DNA from: an uncultured Bacilli bacterium
GTDB lineage: Bacteria; Bacillota_I; Bacilli_A; RF39; UBA660
DNA: 39,387 nt
Assembly: GCA_934140355.1 (NCBI GenBank)
Contig: CAKPBH010000010.1
Location: 1-39,387 of the forward strand
Direction: 5' to 3'
Shown piece by piece: positions 24,051-32,922 of this stretch. The notes beneath the pieces were generated by a model that made no database searches, was not told where the DNA came from, and saw only the letters and a list, made by a program, of their open reading frames with translations. Numbering within the stretch: position 1 is the stretch's first letter; each line of letters opens with the position of its first letter. The position numbers and the translations under genes are program-made.

Positions 24051-25229
24051 ATGAAACAAGATATAAGAAAAGATTTTCCAATGTTAGAAAGTAATATTAT
24101 TTATTTTGATAATTCTTCAACTTCTTTGAAACCTTATAGTGTATTAGAAAGTATTACAGAGTTTTATACAAAATATACTTCAAATGCGTATAGAGGTAGT
24201 TACATTAATTCTGAATATATTTCGTTAAAAATAGATGAAACAAGAGAACTTGTAGCAACAATGTTAAATTGTTCCCCTAGAGAAGTTATTTTTACTTCAA
24301 ATTGCACTGATTCTATAAATCAACTTGTGAGGATGTTGAATATAAATAAAAGAACTAAGGTTATCTGCTCATTATTAGAACATCATTCAAACTATCTACC
24401 TTGGTTAAACAATGCAAATATATTAACTGTTAATTTGAATGACGATGGTACAATAGACTTAATAGAATTAGAAAAATTATTAAAAGAGAATAAGGTCAAA
24501 TTGGTAAGTATTACAGCCTTATCAAATGTTACAGGAAATGTACAACCAATTAAAGAAATTTGTCAAATTGCCCATAAATACAAAGCACTTGTAAATTTGG
24601 ATTGCTGTCAATTTGCTCCACATTACAAAATAAATGTAAAAGATATTGATTGTGATTTTTTGACTTTGTCAGCTCATAAAATGTGTGGACCAAGTGGACT
24701 GGGCGTAATATATGGTAAAAAAGATTTATTATTGAAATGCAAAAAAGCTAAATATGGTGGTGGAATGGTAGATAGGATTATTGATAATGAAGACATTAGA
24801 TATAAAGAAATTCCATATTGTTTCGAGGCAGGTACACCTGCAATAGAAAATATTTTGGGTTTTGCAAGTGCAATAAGATATTACTTATCGTATGGTTATG
24901 ATAATATTACAAAAAGAAATAAAGAACTAAATGATTATTTTTATAAAAAAATATTAGCAAGTAAAAATATTGAGTTGATTTTTCCAATTTCAAAAAAACA
25001 TGCTCCAATTTTTACTTTCAAATTAAAAAATAAAGATTTAAATTTAAATTATGTTGCAAAAATTTTATCAGATTCTGCTAATATTTGCGTTTCTTCTGGC
25101 TATCAATGTTGTCAACCATTATATAATAGTATGAAAGAAAAAGGTGGAATAAGGGTATCATTGCAATTTTATAATACTGAAGAAGAAATAGATTATTTTT
25201 TCAATATAATAGATAATTTAAAAATATAA
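24051..25229 (+). CDS. Class V aminotransferase / SufS-like cysteine desulfurase
   Basis: 392 aa, three bases after the ligase gene. It is a full SufS/CsdA-type PLP enzyme: YFDNSSTSLKP at the start, LEHHSNYLPW (His111 stacks on PLP), LDCCQFAPH (Asp184), SAHKMCGPSG with PLP-binding Lys210, and near the end SSGYQCCQPL, whose Cys353 aligns with the catalytic Cys of the RAGHHCAQPL-type motif. Cysteine desulfurases give persulfide sulfur to a carrier, but related class V enzymes act as C-S or N-transfer enzymes in natural product pathways. The presence of two radical SAM proteins and a U32 protein fits a need for Fe-S supply, or sulfur insertion into the product. The usual SUF neighbours (sufU, sufBCD) are absent. 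Confidence 0.85.
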   Translation: MKQDIRKDFPMLESNIIYFDNSSTSLKPYSVLESITEFYTKYTSNAYRGSYINSEYISLKIDETRELVATMLNCSPREVIFTSNCTDSINQLVRMLNINKRTKVICSLLEHHSNYLPWLNNANILTVNLNDDGTIDLIELEKLLKENKVKLVSITALSNVTGNVQPIKEICQIAHKYKALVNLDCCQFAPHYKINVKDIDCDFLTLSAHKMCGPSGLGVIYGKKDLLLKCKKAKYGGGMVDRIIDNEDIRYKEIPYCFEAGTPAIENILGFASAIRYYLSYGYDNITKRNKELNDYFYKKILASKNIELIFPISKKHAPIFTFKLKNKDLNLNYVAKILSDSANICVSSGYQCCQPLYNSMKEKGGIRVSLQFYNTEEEIDYFFNIIDNLKI

Positions 25230-25241
25230 GGAGGTTTGAAG

Positions 25242-26201
25242 ATGGAATATAAATTATCAGTAGGATTTAATGGGGATCTAGACCTATTAGAAAAAATGTA
25301 TGCGGATAAAGAGAATAAAATAGGGACACTTTATACAGGAGGTTATCTTAAAGAAGTAACCAGTGGAAGGTATCAACACAGTAAGAGCGAACAAGAATTA
25401 GAAAGAATTGTTGAAGCTGTCCATGATAAAAATGCAAGATTAGCTGTAACATTGAATTCACCATGCAATGTTCCTCCGCTTTCAGAAAAACAATGGTGGG
25501 AAAATGTAAAAAATTACTTAAAACATTTAGAGTCAATTGGAGTTGATACAGCAATTATTGCTCATCCATTTATAATGGCTCTTGCAAAAGAAAATACAAA
25601 CTTAAGTGTAGCCGCATCAATAATTTGTGATGTTAATACTCCACGTGGTGCATTATATTATGAAGATATGGGTGCTGATGTGATAGTTCCATCATCTTCA
25701 ATTAATTATGATTTAGAACAATTAAAACAAATTAAGGCAAATTTAAAAAAAGCAAAGTTAGCATTATTAGTTAATGAAGCTTGTTTAGGAAATTGTCCTT
25801 GGAGAAGATTTCATCAAAATGCTTTATCACACGCTGATAGAAAAGGTTATGATTTAGATTATGCAATGAGTTGCACAGGTTTGTATGAAAAAAATCCTTA
25901 TATGATGTTAACAAATAATGTTGTACGACCAGAAGACTTAAAGGAATATGAAGGAATTAGCGACATGTTCAAATTAGTTGGAAGGACAACTGACGAAGAA
26001 ACATTATTAAAAATGATTCATGCTTATTCAACTGAATCATATCATGGAAATTTGGTGGAAATAGTAGATAAAGGGTTTAGTGAATTCATCAATTTACCAA
26101 ACGATCAGTTGGATTCATTATTTGCACAAAAATCAAGTTGTATTAAAAATTGTCAAAATTGTTCTAAATGTAAAACTTTATATAGAAAAATAAATAGATA
26201 A
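25242..26201 (+). CDS. U32-family (UbiU/V-like) protein with extra C-terminal Cys cluster
   Basis: 319 aa from ATG 25242 (AAGGAGG 7 bases upstream; a TTG at 25236 is closer but less likely). A TIM-barrel-like U32 fold begins YKLSVGFNGDLDLLEKMY. The block LLVNEACLGNCPWRRFHQNAL corresponds to the family signature with two Cys, and two further cysteines occur near MSCTGLY. The C-terminus adds CIKNCQNCSKCKTLY: C-x3-C-x2-C-x2-C, a ferredoxin-like cysteine string. Bacterial U32 proteins include proteases and Fe-S hydroxylation factors (UbiU/V, RlhA, TrhP), so an Fe-S oxygen-independent hydroxylase is at least as likely as a peptidase here. Next to radical SAM genes, the former is preferred. Confidence 0.75.
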   Translation: MEYKLSVGFNGDLDLLEKMYADKENKIGTLYTGGYLKEVTSGRYQHSKSEQELERIVEAVHDKNARLAVTLNSPCNVPPLSEKQWWENVKNYLKHLESIGVDTAIIAHPFIMALAKENTNLSVAASIICDVNTPRGALYYEDMGADVIVPSSSINYDLEQLKQIKANLKKAKLALLVNEACLGNCPWRRFHQNALSHADRKGYDLDYAMSCTGLYEKNPYMMLTNNVVRPEDLKEYEGISDMFKLVGRTTDEETLLKMIHAYSTESYHGNLVEIVDKGFSEFINLPNDQLDSLFAQKSSCIKNCQNCSKCKTLYRKINR

Positions 26202-26218
26202 ATAATAGGAGGATATAT

Positions 26219-27076
26219 ATGGAAAGATTATTAAATTTGGAAGCAACCTCTTATTGTAATGCTAATTGTAGTATGTGTCCTAGAGATTGTGTAAAAGAAT
26301 ATGGATATATTTCTTTAGATACCGTTGACAAATTGATTGATAAAATTGGGGATTATTTACTATATGAAATATCAATTTCTGGAAGGGGCGAACCAACTTT
26401 TCACCCACAATTAATAGAAATAATAAAAAAATTACAAACTTTAAAGACAAAAATATCTGTTGTAACAACAACAGATGGTATTAAGGATGCAACATATAAA
26501 CAATTAATTGACGAATTAGATATTATGAGAATATCGGTAAGTTCTATAGATGAACAAATCTTTAAGAAGATTCATAGAGGACTAAATTATGATAAGATTT
26601 GGGCAAATATTACTAAATTAGTAAATTATAATCCTGAAAAATTACATATTCATTTAGTAGGTGGCGAAGAGACATACCCAGCACTAGAAAAAACTATATC
26701 ATTTTTTAAAGCTAATGATGTTAACAATATTTATCTATTACCATTATGGAATAGAGGCGGAAATGTTGAAGAACAGGAAATTCTAGATTTGAGAAAGCAA
26801 ATTGTTGAAAAATATAATATTTTTTATTCAGAAGATGAATACTTAGATGAAACAAAAGTTAGAAATTTAGCAAATCCGAATTATTGTCCATTGGGAGACA
26901 CAAGCATTTCGGTAAATTATAAAGGTGATATGATTGGCTGTTTTCAAGATTTTGAAAATTTGACTAAAATTTGTAGTGTTGATGATGATGTAGATTTTAT
27001 AACAGAAAGGGTTAAAGTATTAAAGAAAATGCCAGTTTGTAGAAGTTGTAATTCTTACAATCAAGCACGAAAGTGA
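26219..27076 (+). CDS. Second radical SAM protein with SPASM-like end
   Basis: 285 aa; AGGAGG (26208-26213) just upstream. N-terminal cluster motif YCNANCSMCPRD (Cys13, 17, 20), the SAM-binding block SISGRGEPTFHP, then a barrel. The C-terminal part has NYCPLGDTSISVNYKGDMIGCFQDF and MPVCRSCNSY, the cysteine order of a SPASM domain (auxiliary clusters). It resembles the anaerobic-maturase or peptide-modifying group and is clearly separate from the first radical SAM gene (different motif spacing). Both in one run suggests two radical steps on the same substrate. Confidence 0.85.
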   Translation: MERLLNLEATSYCNANCSMCPRDCVKEYGYISLDTVDKLIDKIGDYLLYEISISGRGEPTFHPQLIEIIKKLQTLKTKISVVTTTDGIKDATYKQLIDELDIMRISVSSIDEQIFKKIHRGLNYDKIWANITKLVNYNPEKLHIHLVGGEETYPALEKTISFFKANDVNNIYLLPLWNRGGNVEEQEILDLRKQIVEKYNIFYSEDEYLDETKVRNLANPNYCPLGDTSISVNYKGDMIGCFQDFENLTKICSVDDDVDFITERVKVLKKMPVCRSCNSYNQARK

Positions 27077-27088
27077 TGGAGTGTTTAT

Positions 27089-28234
27089 ATGGAAATAAAA
27101 CAATATTTTATTGAAAATTATATTAATAAATTTAGTGAAAATGATTATATAGGTGTTGAAATTGAAATGCCTATAATTAATTTGAATTCTCCTTATATTG
27201 TTAATAGTAAAGTAATTGAAGGATTATTTTCGACCTTTCTTGATAATGAAGAATTTAAAATAGAAAATTATGATAATGAAAAAAATATCATTTCAATAAA
27301 AAATATAAAAACAAATGACACTGTATCTTTAGAGTATTCTTTCAATACAATCGAATTATCGTTAGGAAAAGAATTGTTAATTGATAGGTTGAAAGAAAAA
27401 TTTGATTTTTACTATAATTTTATTAAACAATATTTGGAAAAATATGAGTACGAAATATATTGTGGTGGTATAAATCCTAATTATCATTATATAGATAAAA
27501 CATGTTTAAATCAGGATAGATATAAAGTTATTGAAAGATTATTGACTAATAGTAGTAACAGTGATTTATATAACCAATTTTGCTCATATTGTTGCAGCAT
27601 ACAAACTCATATTAATACATCTAAGGATAATATAGTAAATTTAATAAATATGTTGTCAAAAGTGGAAAATAATAAAATGGAAATATTTTCTAATTCATAT
27701 ATGAAAGAGACTAACTTAAAAAATAGTAGAAAATATTTGTGGGAGAATAGCAACTTTGGTCCTTTAAATATTGGTACAAATCCTAATTATAACAATTTAG
27801 AAGATTTACTTAATGATTATTCTAAGCGAAATTTATTCTTTGTTGAAAGAAATAACAAGTACCTTCTTTTGAATGCAAAACAACCACTAAATAAATATCT
27901 TGATAAGAAAAGAGTTAAGGCTACAGATGAATATGGAAAAACTTGTTATGTAGTACCATCATATTCTGATCTTGATAATTTTAGGTCATATAGAAGTGTT
28001 GAATTGACAAAATATGGTACGTTAGAAATTAGAAGTGATTGTACTCAATCAAAAGAAAATATATTTAAGTTGATTGCATTTAATGTTGGAGTATGTAAGA
28101 ATCATTTAGAAATATTGAAATATTTAGATATGAATAAAAAAATTACAAATGAGAGATTAGTAGAATTTTGTATTAAGGGTTTGAAAATGCGTAATTTTGG
28201 TGAAGAAAAGTATATGGAGGTAAGTAATGACTAA
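27089..28234 (+). CDS. Glutamate-cysteine ligase-like (GCS2 family) protein
   Basis: 381 aa; the ATG has a GGAG about 6 bases ahead. The N-terminal IGVEIEMPI is the metal- and ATP-binding Glu motif of GCS2 (G-x-E-x-E); QTHINTS, NFGPLNIGTNPNY and the late SVELTKYGTLEIRSDCTQ also fit the glutamine-synthetase-like fold of this family (GshA/EgtA/YbdK). Such ligases join the gamma-carboxyl of glutamate to an amine. Together with the ATP-grasp gene that overlaps it, this could act like a two-step peptide-type assembly (for example a glutathione-like product) or add a gamma-glutamyl tag to an intermediate. Substrate not known. Confidence 0.75.
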   Translation: MEIKQYFIENYINKFSENDYIGVEIEMPIINLNSPYIVNSKVIEGLFSTFLDNEEFKIENYDNEKNIISIKNIKTNDTVSLEYSFNTIELSLGKELLIDRLKEKFDFYYNFIKQYLEKYEYEIYCGGINPNYHYIDKTCLNQDRYKVIERLLTNSSNSDLYNQFCSYCCSIQTHINTSKDNIVNLINMLSKVENNKMEIFSNSYMKETNLKNSRKYLWENSNFGPLNIGTNPNYNNLEDLLNDYSKRNLFFVERNNKYLLLNAKQPLNKYLDKKRVKATDEYGKTCYVVPSYSDLDNFRSYRSVELTKYGTLEIRSDCTQSKENIFKLIAFNVGVCKNHLEILKYLDMNKKITNERLVEFCIKGLKMRNFGEEKYMEVSND

Positions 28235-29171
28235 GAAAAAAATAGGTATTTGGATGTATGAAAATGACAATGGAATAAACATAAAGAAAAAACTTGTTTC
28301 CTCATTGAAAGATTTGGGCTACGAAGTCTATTCAGATTTTGATATGCGAGAGTGCTATTTAAAAAATGGAAAAGTTTATGCAAAAGATGGATACTGTTTG
28401 TCAGATGTTGATATATTTTATCACATGAATGCTGATGAGCAAAATCGATATCAAAATGATATATTAAGATTATTAGAATTATCAGGCGTTCATGTTTTTA
28501 ATGATTATCAATCATTTATATATTGTAAAGATAAGGTTATAAGTAATTTACTTTTAAGAAAAAACGGTATTTTAGTACCTCCATCAATGCTGATAAATAA
28601 TAAATTAACAAAAGAAGAATTAAAAAAAATTATAGATGAGTGGGGAACAGTAATTGTAAAACCTCGAACAAATCATGGCGGTAAAGGAATAATTAAGATT
28701 GATAATTATGAATTGTTTTGTGATTTTTATGAAGCTACAAAAGCATCTACAAAAGATTATTATTTAGAAAAATATATTCCCTTTAAATCCCATGACTATA
28801 GAGCAGAAGTTTTTAATGGTGAAGTTATAGGAACGTATTGCCGTGGAAAATGTGGTACATATAAAACAAATATTTCCTCTGGTGGTTCAATGGAAGACAT
28901 TACAGTACCAGAAGAATTTAAAGAAATAGCATTAAAAGCCGCTAAAACGCTTAATGTAACAACAACTATTGTTGATATGATTTTATCAGAGGAGGACAAA
29001 AAGATATACGTTCTTGAGGTCAATCCTATAATGGGAATATTTTTAGAAGAAGGTATGAAAGCAGGTACAAAAATGCCAATTCAAACAAAAATTCCTGAAT
29101 CATTTAAAACTGATAAAATTAAATTGGAAAAAATAATTAATTATATAGATAATTATTTGAAAAACAATTAA
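28227..29171 (+). CDS. RimK-like ATP-grasp ligase
   Basis: 314 aa; overlaps the GCS2 gene by eight bases, so the two are coupled. Motifs: the pre-ATP-grasp domain (KIGIWMYENDNG), then the ATP-binding loop VIVKPRTNHGGKGII, YYLEKYIP, and near the end VDMIL...IYVLEVNPIMGIF with the metal-binding Glu and Asn. This is the RimK/glutathione synthetase-type ATP-grasp fold, which forms a carboxylate-amine bond using ATP. In Firmicutes such a protein next to GCS2 often makes gamma-glutamylcysteine-type thiols; here cysteine and desulfurase chemistry are also in the run. Exact partners are inferred. Confidence 0.8.
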   Translation: MTKKKIGIWMYENDNGINIKKKLVSSLKDLGYEVYSDFDMRECYLKNGKVYAKDGYCLSDVDIFYHMNADEQNRYQNDILRLLELSGVHVFNDYQSFIYCKDKVISNLLLRKNGILVPPSMLINNKLTKEELKKIIDEWGTVIVKPRTNHGGKGIIKIDNYELFCDFYEATKASTKDYYLEKYIPFKSHDYRAEVFNGEVIGTYCRGKCGTYKTNISSGGSMEDITVPEEFKEIALKAAKTLNVTTTIVDMILSEEDKKIYVLEVNPIMGIFLEEGMKAGTKMPIQTKIPESFKTDKIKLEKIINYIDNYLKNN

Positions 29172-29280
29172 GAAAATGAAATGATTACATATTTATAATT
29201 CACTTCTTATGAGAGTTAAAATGTAAAATTGCCTTACAAAAGAAAAAAATATGTATGTTTTGATTAAGTGAAAGGAATGA

Positions 29281-30027
29281 ATGGTTAGTATGAAAAAAGA
29301 TTTTATGATTATTGCAGGACCATGTGCTGTCGAATCAAAAGAACAAATAATAAGAATTGCTAAATCTTTAAAAGAAATAGGAGTAGATGTCCTAAGAGGA
29401 GGAGCTTTTAAACCTCGAACAAATCCTAATAGCTTTCAAGGCTTACAAGATGAAGGCATTGAATATTTGTTAGAAGCTAAGAAAGTAACAGGCTTGCCAA
29501 TAATAACAGAGTTATTAACAATAGAACAAGTAAAAAAATATGGTAATGTTATAGATATTATTCAAATTGGTAGTAGAAATATGTACAATTACGAATTATT
29601 AAAAGAGGTAGGAAAATTAAATAAGCCTGTTATGTTAAAGCGTGGATTATCTGCTACTTATAATGAATGGCTATCTGCTTGTGAATATATAAAGCAAAAT
29701 GGAAATGACAATATTATTGTTTGTGAAAGGGGCATAAGAAGTTTTGATAATTCAACACGTAATGTTCTTGATTTGCAAGCTATTCCATACATAAAGAAAC
29801 ATTCTGATTTTCCAATAATTATAGATCCTAGTCATGCTGTTGGTAATAATTATATGATTGAATCTATGTGCTGTGCAGCAACGGCTGCGGGGTGTGATGG
29901 TATAATGGTGGAAGTTCATGATAATCCTAGTGAAGCGTTATGTGATAAGGATCAGGCAATAACAATTGATGAATTTTCTAATATATGCAATAAAATAAAA
30001 AAAATAAGGGAAATCAACCAATTTTGA
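29281..30027 (+). CDS. aroF: 3-deoxy-7-phosphoheptulonate (DAHP) synthase
   Basis: 248 aa. The start at 29281 has AAAGGA only 4 bases away; ATG 29290 is possible. All motifs of the type I-beta (KDO8P-synthase-like) DAHP synthase are present: IAGPCAVES, RGGAFKPRTNP, GSRNMYNYELL, KRGLSATYNEW, CERGIRSFD, TRNVLDLQAIP and IDPSHAVGNNY. The enzyme joins phosphoenolpyruvate and erythrose-4-phosphate to start the shikimate pathway. It lacks the N-terminal ferredoxin-like or ACT regulatory domain, so it should be feedback-insensitive. No other shikimate gene is in the window; a lone DAHP synthase beside biosynthetic genes is typical of a supply enzyme for an aromatic precursor. The gap before it is 109 bases with no clear terminator. 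Confidence 0.9.
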   Translation: MVSMKKDFMIIAGPCAVESKEQIIRIAKSLKEIGVDVLRGGAFKPRTNPNSFQGLQDEGIEYLLEAKKVTGLPIITELLTIEQVKKYGNVIDIIQIGSRNMYNYELLKEVGKLNKPVMLKRGLSATYNEWLSACEYIKQNGNDNIIVCERGIRSFDNSTRNVLDLQAIPYIKKHSDFPIIIDPSHAVGNNYMIESMCCAATAAGCDGIMVEVHDNPSEALCDKDQAITIDEFSNICNKIKKIREINQF

Positions 30028-30048
30028 TATTAAATTTACTTGAATTCA

Positions 30049-30076
30049 TTGACTGAAATAAATTTTATGCTATAAT
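30049..30076 (+). promoter_or_regulatory. Promoter of the first valyl-tRNA synthetase
   Basis: TTGACT (30049-30054), 16-base spacer, TATAAT (30071-30076) with extended TG at 30068-30069. The leader is only about 30 bases, so no T-box fits here. Confidence 0.75.
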
Positions 30077-30110
30077 AAACAGAAATCTAAAAATTTAAGG
30101 GGGAATACTC

Positions 30111-32600
30111 ATGTTAGACAAAAGATTTAATCTTGAAAATGAAAAGGAAATGCAAAAATTATGGGAAGAAAAAGAAGCCTATAAATTTAAAGGTGTAGAT
30201 GAACGACCAGTTTATTCAGTCGATACACCTCCTCCAACAGTAAGCGGTAAGTTACATGTTGGACATATATTTTCATTCACTCAATCTGAAATGCTTGTTA
30301 GGTATCACAGATTAAAAGGTGAAAATGTATATTATCCATTTGGATTTGATGACAATGGTTTGCCAACAGAAAGATTGGTTGAAAGAGAAGAGGGTATATT
30401 TGCAAAAGATTTACCTAGAAGTGAATTTATTGAAAAATGTACTGCTACAAAAGATAAATATATTAAAGAATTCCAAGATTTATTTAAGCGTTTAGGAATC
30501 AGTGCTGATTGGGATTTGGGATATGATACTATAAATGAATTGTCTAGAAAAGTTTCACAAAGATCATTTATAGATTTAGTAAAAAAAGGAAAAGCGTATA
30601 GAAAGGAAATGCCAGTTTTATGGTGTCCTTGCTGCCAAACTTCTATTGCACAAGCAGAACTTGAAAATAAAGATGTAAAAAGTTATTTCAATTATATTAA
30701 TTTTTCTGTTGATAATAAAGATTTAGAAATAGCTACAACAAGACCTGAGTTTTTAGGTGGATGTGTTGCAATATTTGTAAATCCTAATGATGAAAGATAT
30801 AAAGATTTAATAGGAAAAACTGCTACTGTTCCGTTATATAATAATCAAGTTCCAATCATTGCAGATGAAAAAGTTGCAATAGACAAAGGTACTGGCGTTG
30901 TTATGTGTTGTACATTTGGAGATCAAACTGATATGGAATGGCAAAAAGAATATAATCTTCCAATTAAGAAAGTAATGCAGGCTGATGGAACAATTAATCC
31001 AGAAGTTGCTATAATTGGTGGAATGAAAACGCTTGATGCAAGGATGAAGATTGTTGAGGAATTACAAAAACAAGGTCTATTAGTAAAAAGTGAAAAAATT
31101 GAACATTCTGTAAGTACGCATGAGAGATGTGGAAATGAAATAGAAATAATTAATTCTCCACAATGGTACATTGACATTTTAAGTATAAAAGATGAATTAA
31201 TTAAAGCAGCAGATGAAATTAATTGGCATCCAGAATCTATGAAAACTAGATATTTAGATTGGGTTAATAATTTAAAATGGGATTGGTGCATATCAAGACA
31301 AAGATATTTTGGTGTACCATTTCCAGTATGGTATTGTAAAGAGTGTGGAGATGTAATGATTCCTGAAGATAAAGAATTACCATTAAATCCATTAGAACAT
31401 AACCCACATGGTGCTTGTAAGTGTGGATGTAAGGAATTTATACCTGAAACAGCTGTAATGGATACATGGGCAACATCATCTGTATCACCATTCATTAATA
31501 TGAAATATGGTGAAGATGACGAAAGAAAATTCTTATATCCTATGAGTATGAGAAGCCATGCACATGAAATAATAAGAACATGGACATTCTATTCAATTGT
31601 AAAAAGTTTATATCATACTGGACAAGTACCTTGGAAAGATTTAATGATTTCAGGATTTGTACTTGCTAAAAAAGGCGAGAAAATAAGCAAATCTAAAAAT
31701 AATGCTAAGATGTCTCCTAATGACTTATTAGATACTTATGGTGCTGATATGATAAGATATTGGACTGCATCAAATAAATTAGGAACAGATACATGGTTTG
31801 ATACAAAAGATATAGAAAGTTCAAAGAGATTTATGAACAAATTATGGAATTCTGCTAAATTTGTAGATATGCACATCAAGGATGCTGATTTAAGTGAAGA
31901 AACAGAATTGCAATCTATTGATAAATGGTTAATCTCTAGATGTCACGAAACATTTGAAAAATATCAACAACAAATGGAAAACTATGAAATGGGCTTAGCA
32001 AGACAAGAAATTGATAAATTTTTCTGGAACGATTTATGTGATAATTATTTAGAAATGGCAAAAGAGAGATTATATAATCCTGATAATAAATATGGAGATT
32101 CCCAAAAAGCTGCTCAACAAACTTTAGCAACTGTATTCCTTGAAGTATTAAAAATGTATTCACCTTTTGTTCCACATATTACAGAATATATTTATCAAGA
32201 ATTATATAAATCTAAACTTAAAGATGAACTTCTTTCTACAAGTAAATTCACAGAGTTACCTTATGATAAAAAATATATAGAATTTGGTGATGCAATGAAA
32301 AAAGTAGTAGGAGATGTTCGTAAATATAAAACTGAACGTAATTTATCAATGAAAGAACCAATTGAAGAATTGAAAATATCAACGTCATTGGATAATATTA
32401 GATGTTTAAGAGATTCAATTTTAGATATTCAAAGTTGTACTCGTGCTGAACATATTGACGTTGAGAAAAGTGATGAAACAGAAGTAACAATTACTGGAAG
32501 AAATATTGAAGATAGTTACGTAGAAGATGCAATAGATGCACCAGTTCAAGAAGAAGCAAAAGTCATGAAACTTGTTAGAAAAGATAAGAAAAATCAATAA
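30111..32600 (+). CDS. valS: Valine-tRNA ligase (first paralogue)
   Basis: 829 aa, ATG with AAGGGGG 8 bases upstream. Class I signature HVGH (49-52) in DTPPPTVSGKLHVGH, then DDNGLPTERLVE; this is the archaeal/actinobacterial-type ValRS pattern rather than the typical Bacillus type. An editing (CP1) domain with ATTRPEF and GTGVVMCCTFGDQTD, zinc-binding Cys pairs (WCPCC; CKECG; CKCGC), the class I KISKS motif at 524-528 and an anticodon-binding domain follow. The enzyme charges tRNA-Val with valine. It has its own promoter and terminator. The second copy, 320 bases on, has a T-box; the two differ along the length. One may be a resistant copy or supply Val-tRNA for another purpose. Confidence 0.9.
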   Translation: MLDKRFNLENEKEMQKLWEEKEAYKFKGVDERPVYSVDTPPPTVSGKLHVGHIFSFTQSEMLVRYHRLKGENVYYPFGFDDNGLPTERLVEREEGIFAKDLPRSEFIEKCTATKDKYIKEFQDLFKRLGISADWDLGYDTINELSRKVSQRSFIDLVKKGKAYRKEMPVLWCPCCQTSIAQAELENKDVKSYFNYINFSVDNKDLEIATTRPEFLGGCVAIFVNPNDERYKDLIGKTATVPLYNNQVPIIADEKVAIDKGTGVVMCCTFGDQTDMEWQKEYNLPIKKVMQADGTINPEVAIIGGMKTLDARMKIVEELQKQGLLVKSEKIEHSVSTHERCGNEIEIINSPQWYIDILSIKDELIKAADEINWHPESMKTRYLDWVNNLKWDWCISRQRYFGVPFPVWYCKECGDVMIPEDKELPLNPLEHNPHGACKCGCKEFIPETAVMDTWATSSVSPFINMKYGEDDERKFLYPMSMRSHAHEIIRTWTFYSIVKSLYHTGQVPWKDLMISGFVLAKKGEKISKSKNNAKMSPNDLLDTYGADMIRYWTASNKLGTDTWFDTKDIESSKRFMNKLWNSAKFVDMHIKDADLSEETELQSIDKWLISRCHETFEKYQQQMENYEMGLARQEIDKFFWNDLCDNYLEMAKERLYNPDNKYGDSQKAAQQTLATVFLEVLKMYSPFVPHITEYIYQELYKSKLKDELLSTSKFTELPYDKKYIEFGDAMKKVVGDVRKYKTERNLSMKEPIEELKISTSLDNIRCLRDSILDIQSCTRAEHIDVEKSDETEVTITGRNIEDSYVEDAIDAPVQEEAKVMKLVRKDKKNQ

Positions 32601-32615
32601 AACTTATCTTTTTTT
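32581..32615 (+). terminator. Intrinsic terminator after the first ValRS
   Basis: AAGATAAG (32581-32588) and CTTATCTT (32603-32610) form a perfect 8-bp stem spanning the stop codon; T run to 32615. Confidence 0.8.
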
Positions 32616-32635
32616 CTGCAATTTATCTAATTTTA

Positions 32636-32664
32636 TTGAATATATAAGAAAAATCTGATATAAT
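32636..32664 (+). promoter_or_regulatory. Promoter of the T-box / second ValRS unit
   Basis: TTGAAT (32636-32641), 17-base spacer, TATAAT (32659-32664) with extended TG at 32656-32657. Confidence 0.75.
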
Positions 32665-32671
32665 ATTTGCA

Positions 32672-32902
32672 ACTGCTGAGAACAAGAGGAGTAGGTTACC
32701 AATTTATTACAGAGAGCAAATGTTTGGTGTAAATTTGCATAATAGGTAATTGAAGGTAGCTTGGGAGCATATTTTCTGAACTATTAGTAAGAAATTACGT
32801 ATCGCTGCGTTAAAGCATTAAGCTGCATATTAATAAAATAATATGAATTAAGGTGGTACCGTGGACTTCAAGTTCATCCTTTGATTAGGATGGGCTTTTT
32901 TA
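32672..32902 (+). promoter_or_regulatory. T-box leader (tRNA-sensing riboswitch), probably tRNA-Val
   Basis: Stem I starts with CAAGAGGAGTAGGTTACC (32683-32700), holding the AGTA of the S-turn, and closes with GGTAATTGAAGGTAGCTTG (32745-32763). Between the paired arms the specifier side reads GAAGGTAG, containing GTA (Val) one base after the GAA. The distal arm has AGAGAG and a GGTG loop element. The antiterminator carries AAGGTGGTACCG (32850-32861), the T-box core with U at the variable place of UGGN, which pairs with an A discriminator base as in tRNA-Val. Terminator: AGTTCATCCT (32871-32880) with AGGATGGGCT (32887-32896), then T's. Uncharged tRNA should favour the antiterminator and so expression of the second ValRS. 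The codon reading GGT (Gly) is the alternative register. Confidence 0.85.
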
Positions 32903-32922
32903 TATGAAAGGAAGGAATTAAA

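Noticed and set aside
30923..31495. - strand ORF of 190 codons, and a similar one at 33831-34310
   Set aside because: Both are antisense to the same part of the two ValRS genes; their likeness only reflects the paralogy.
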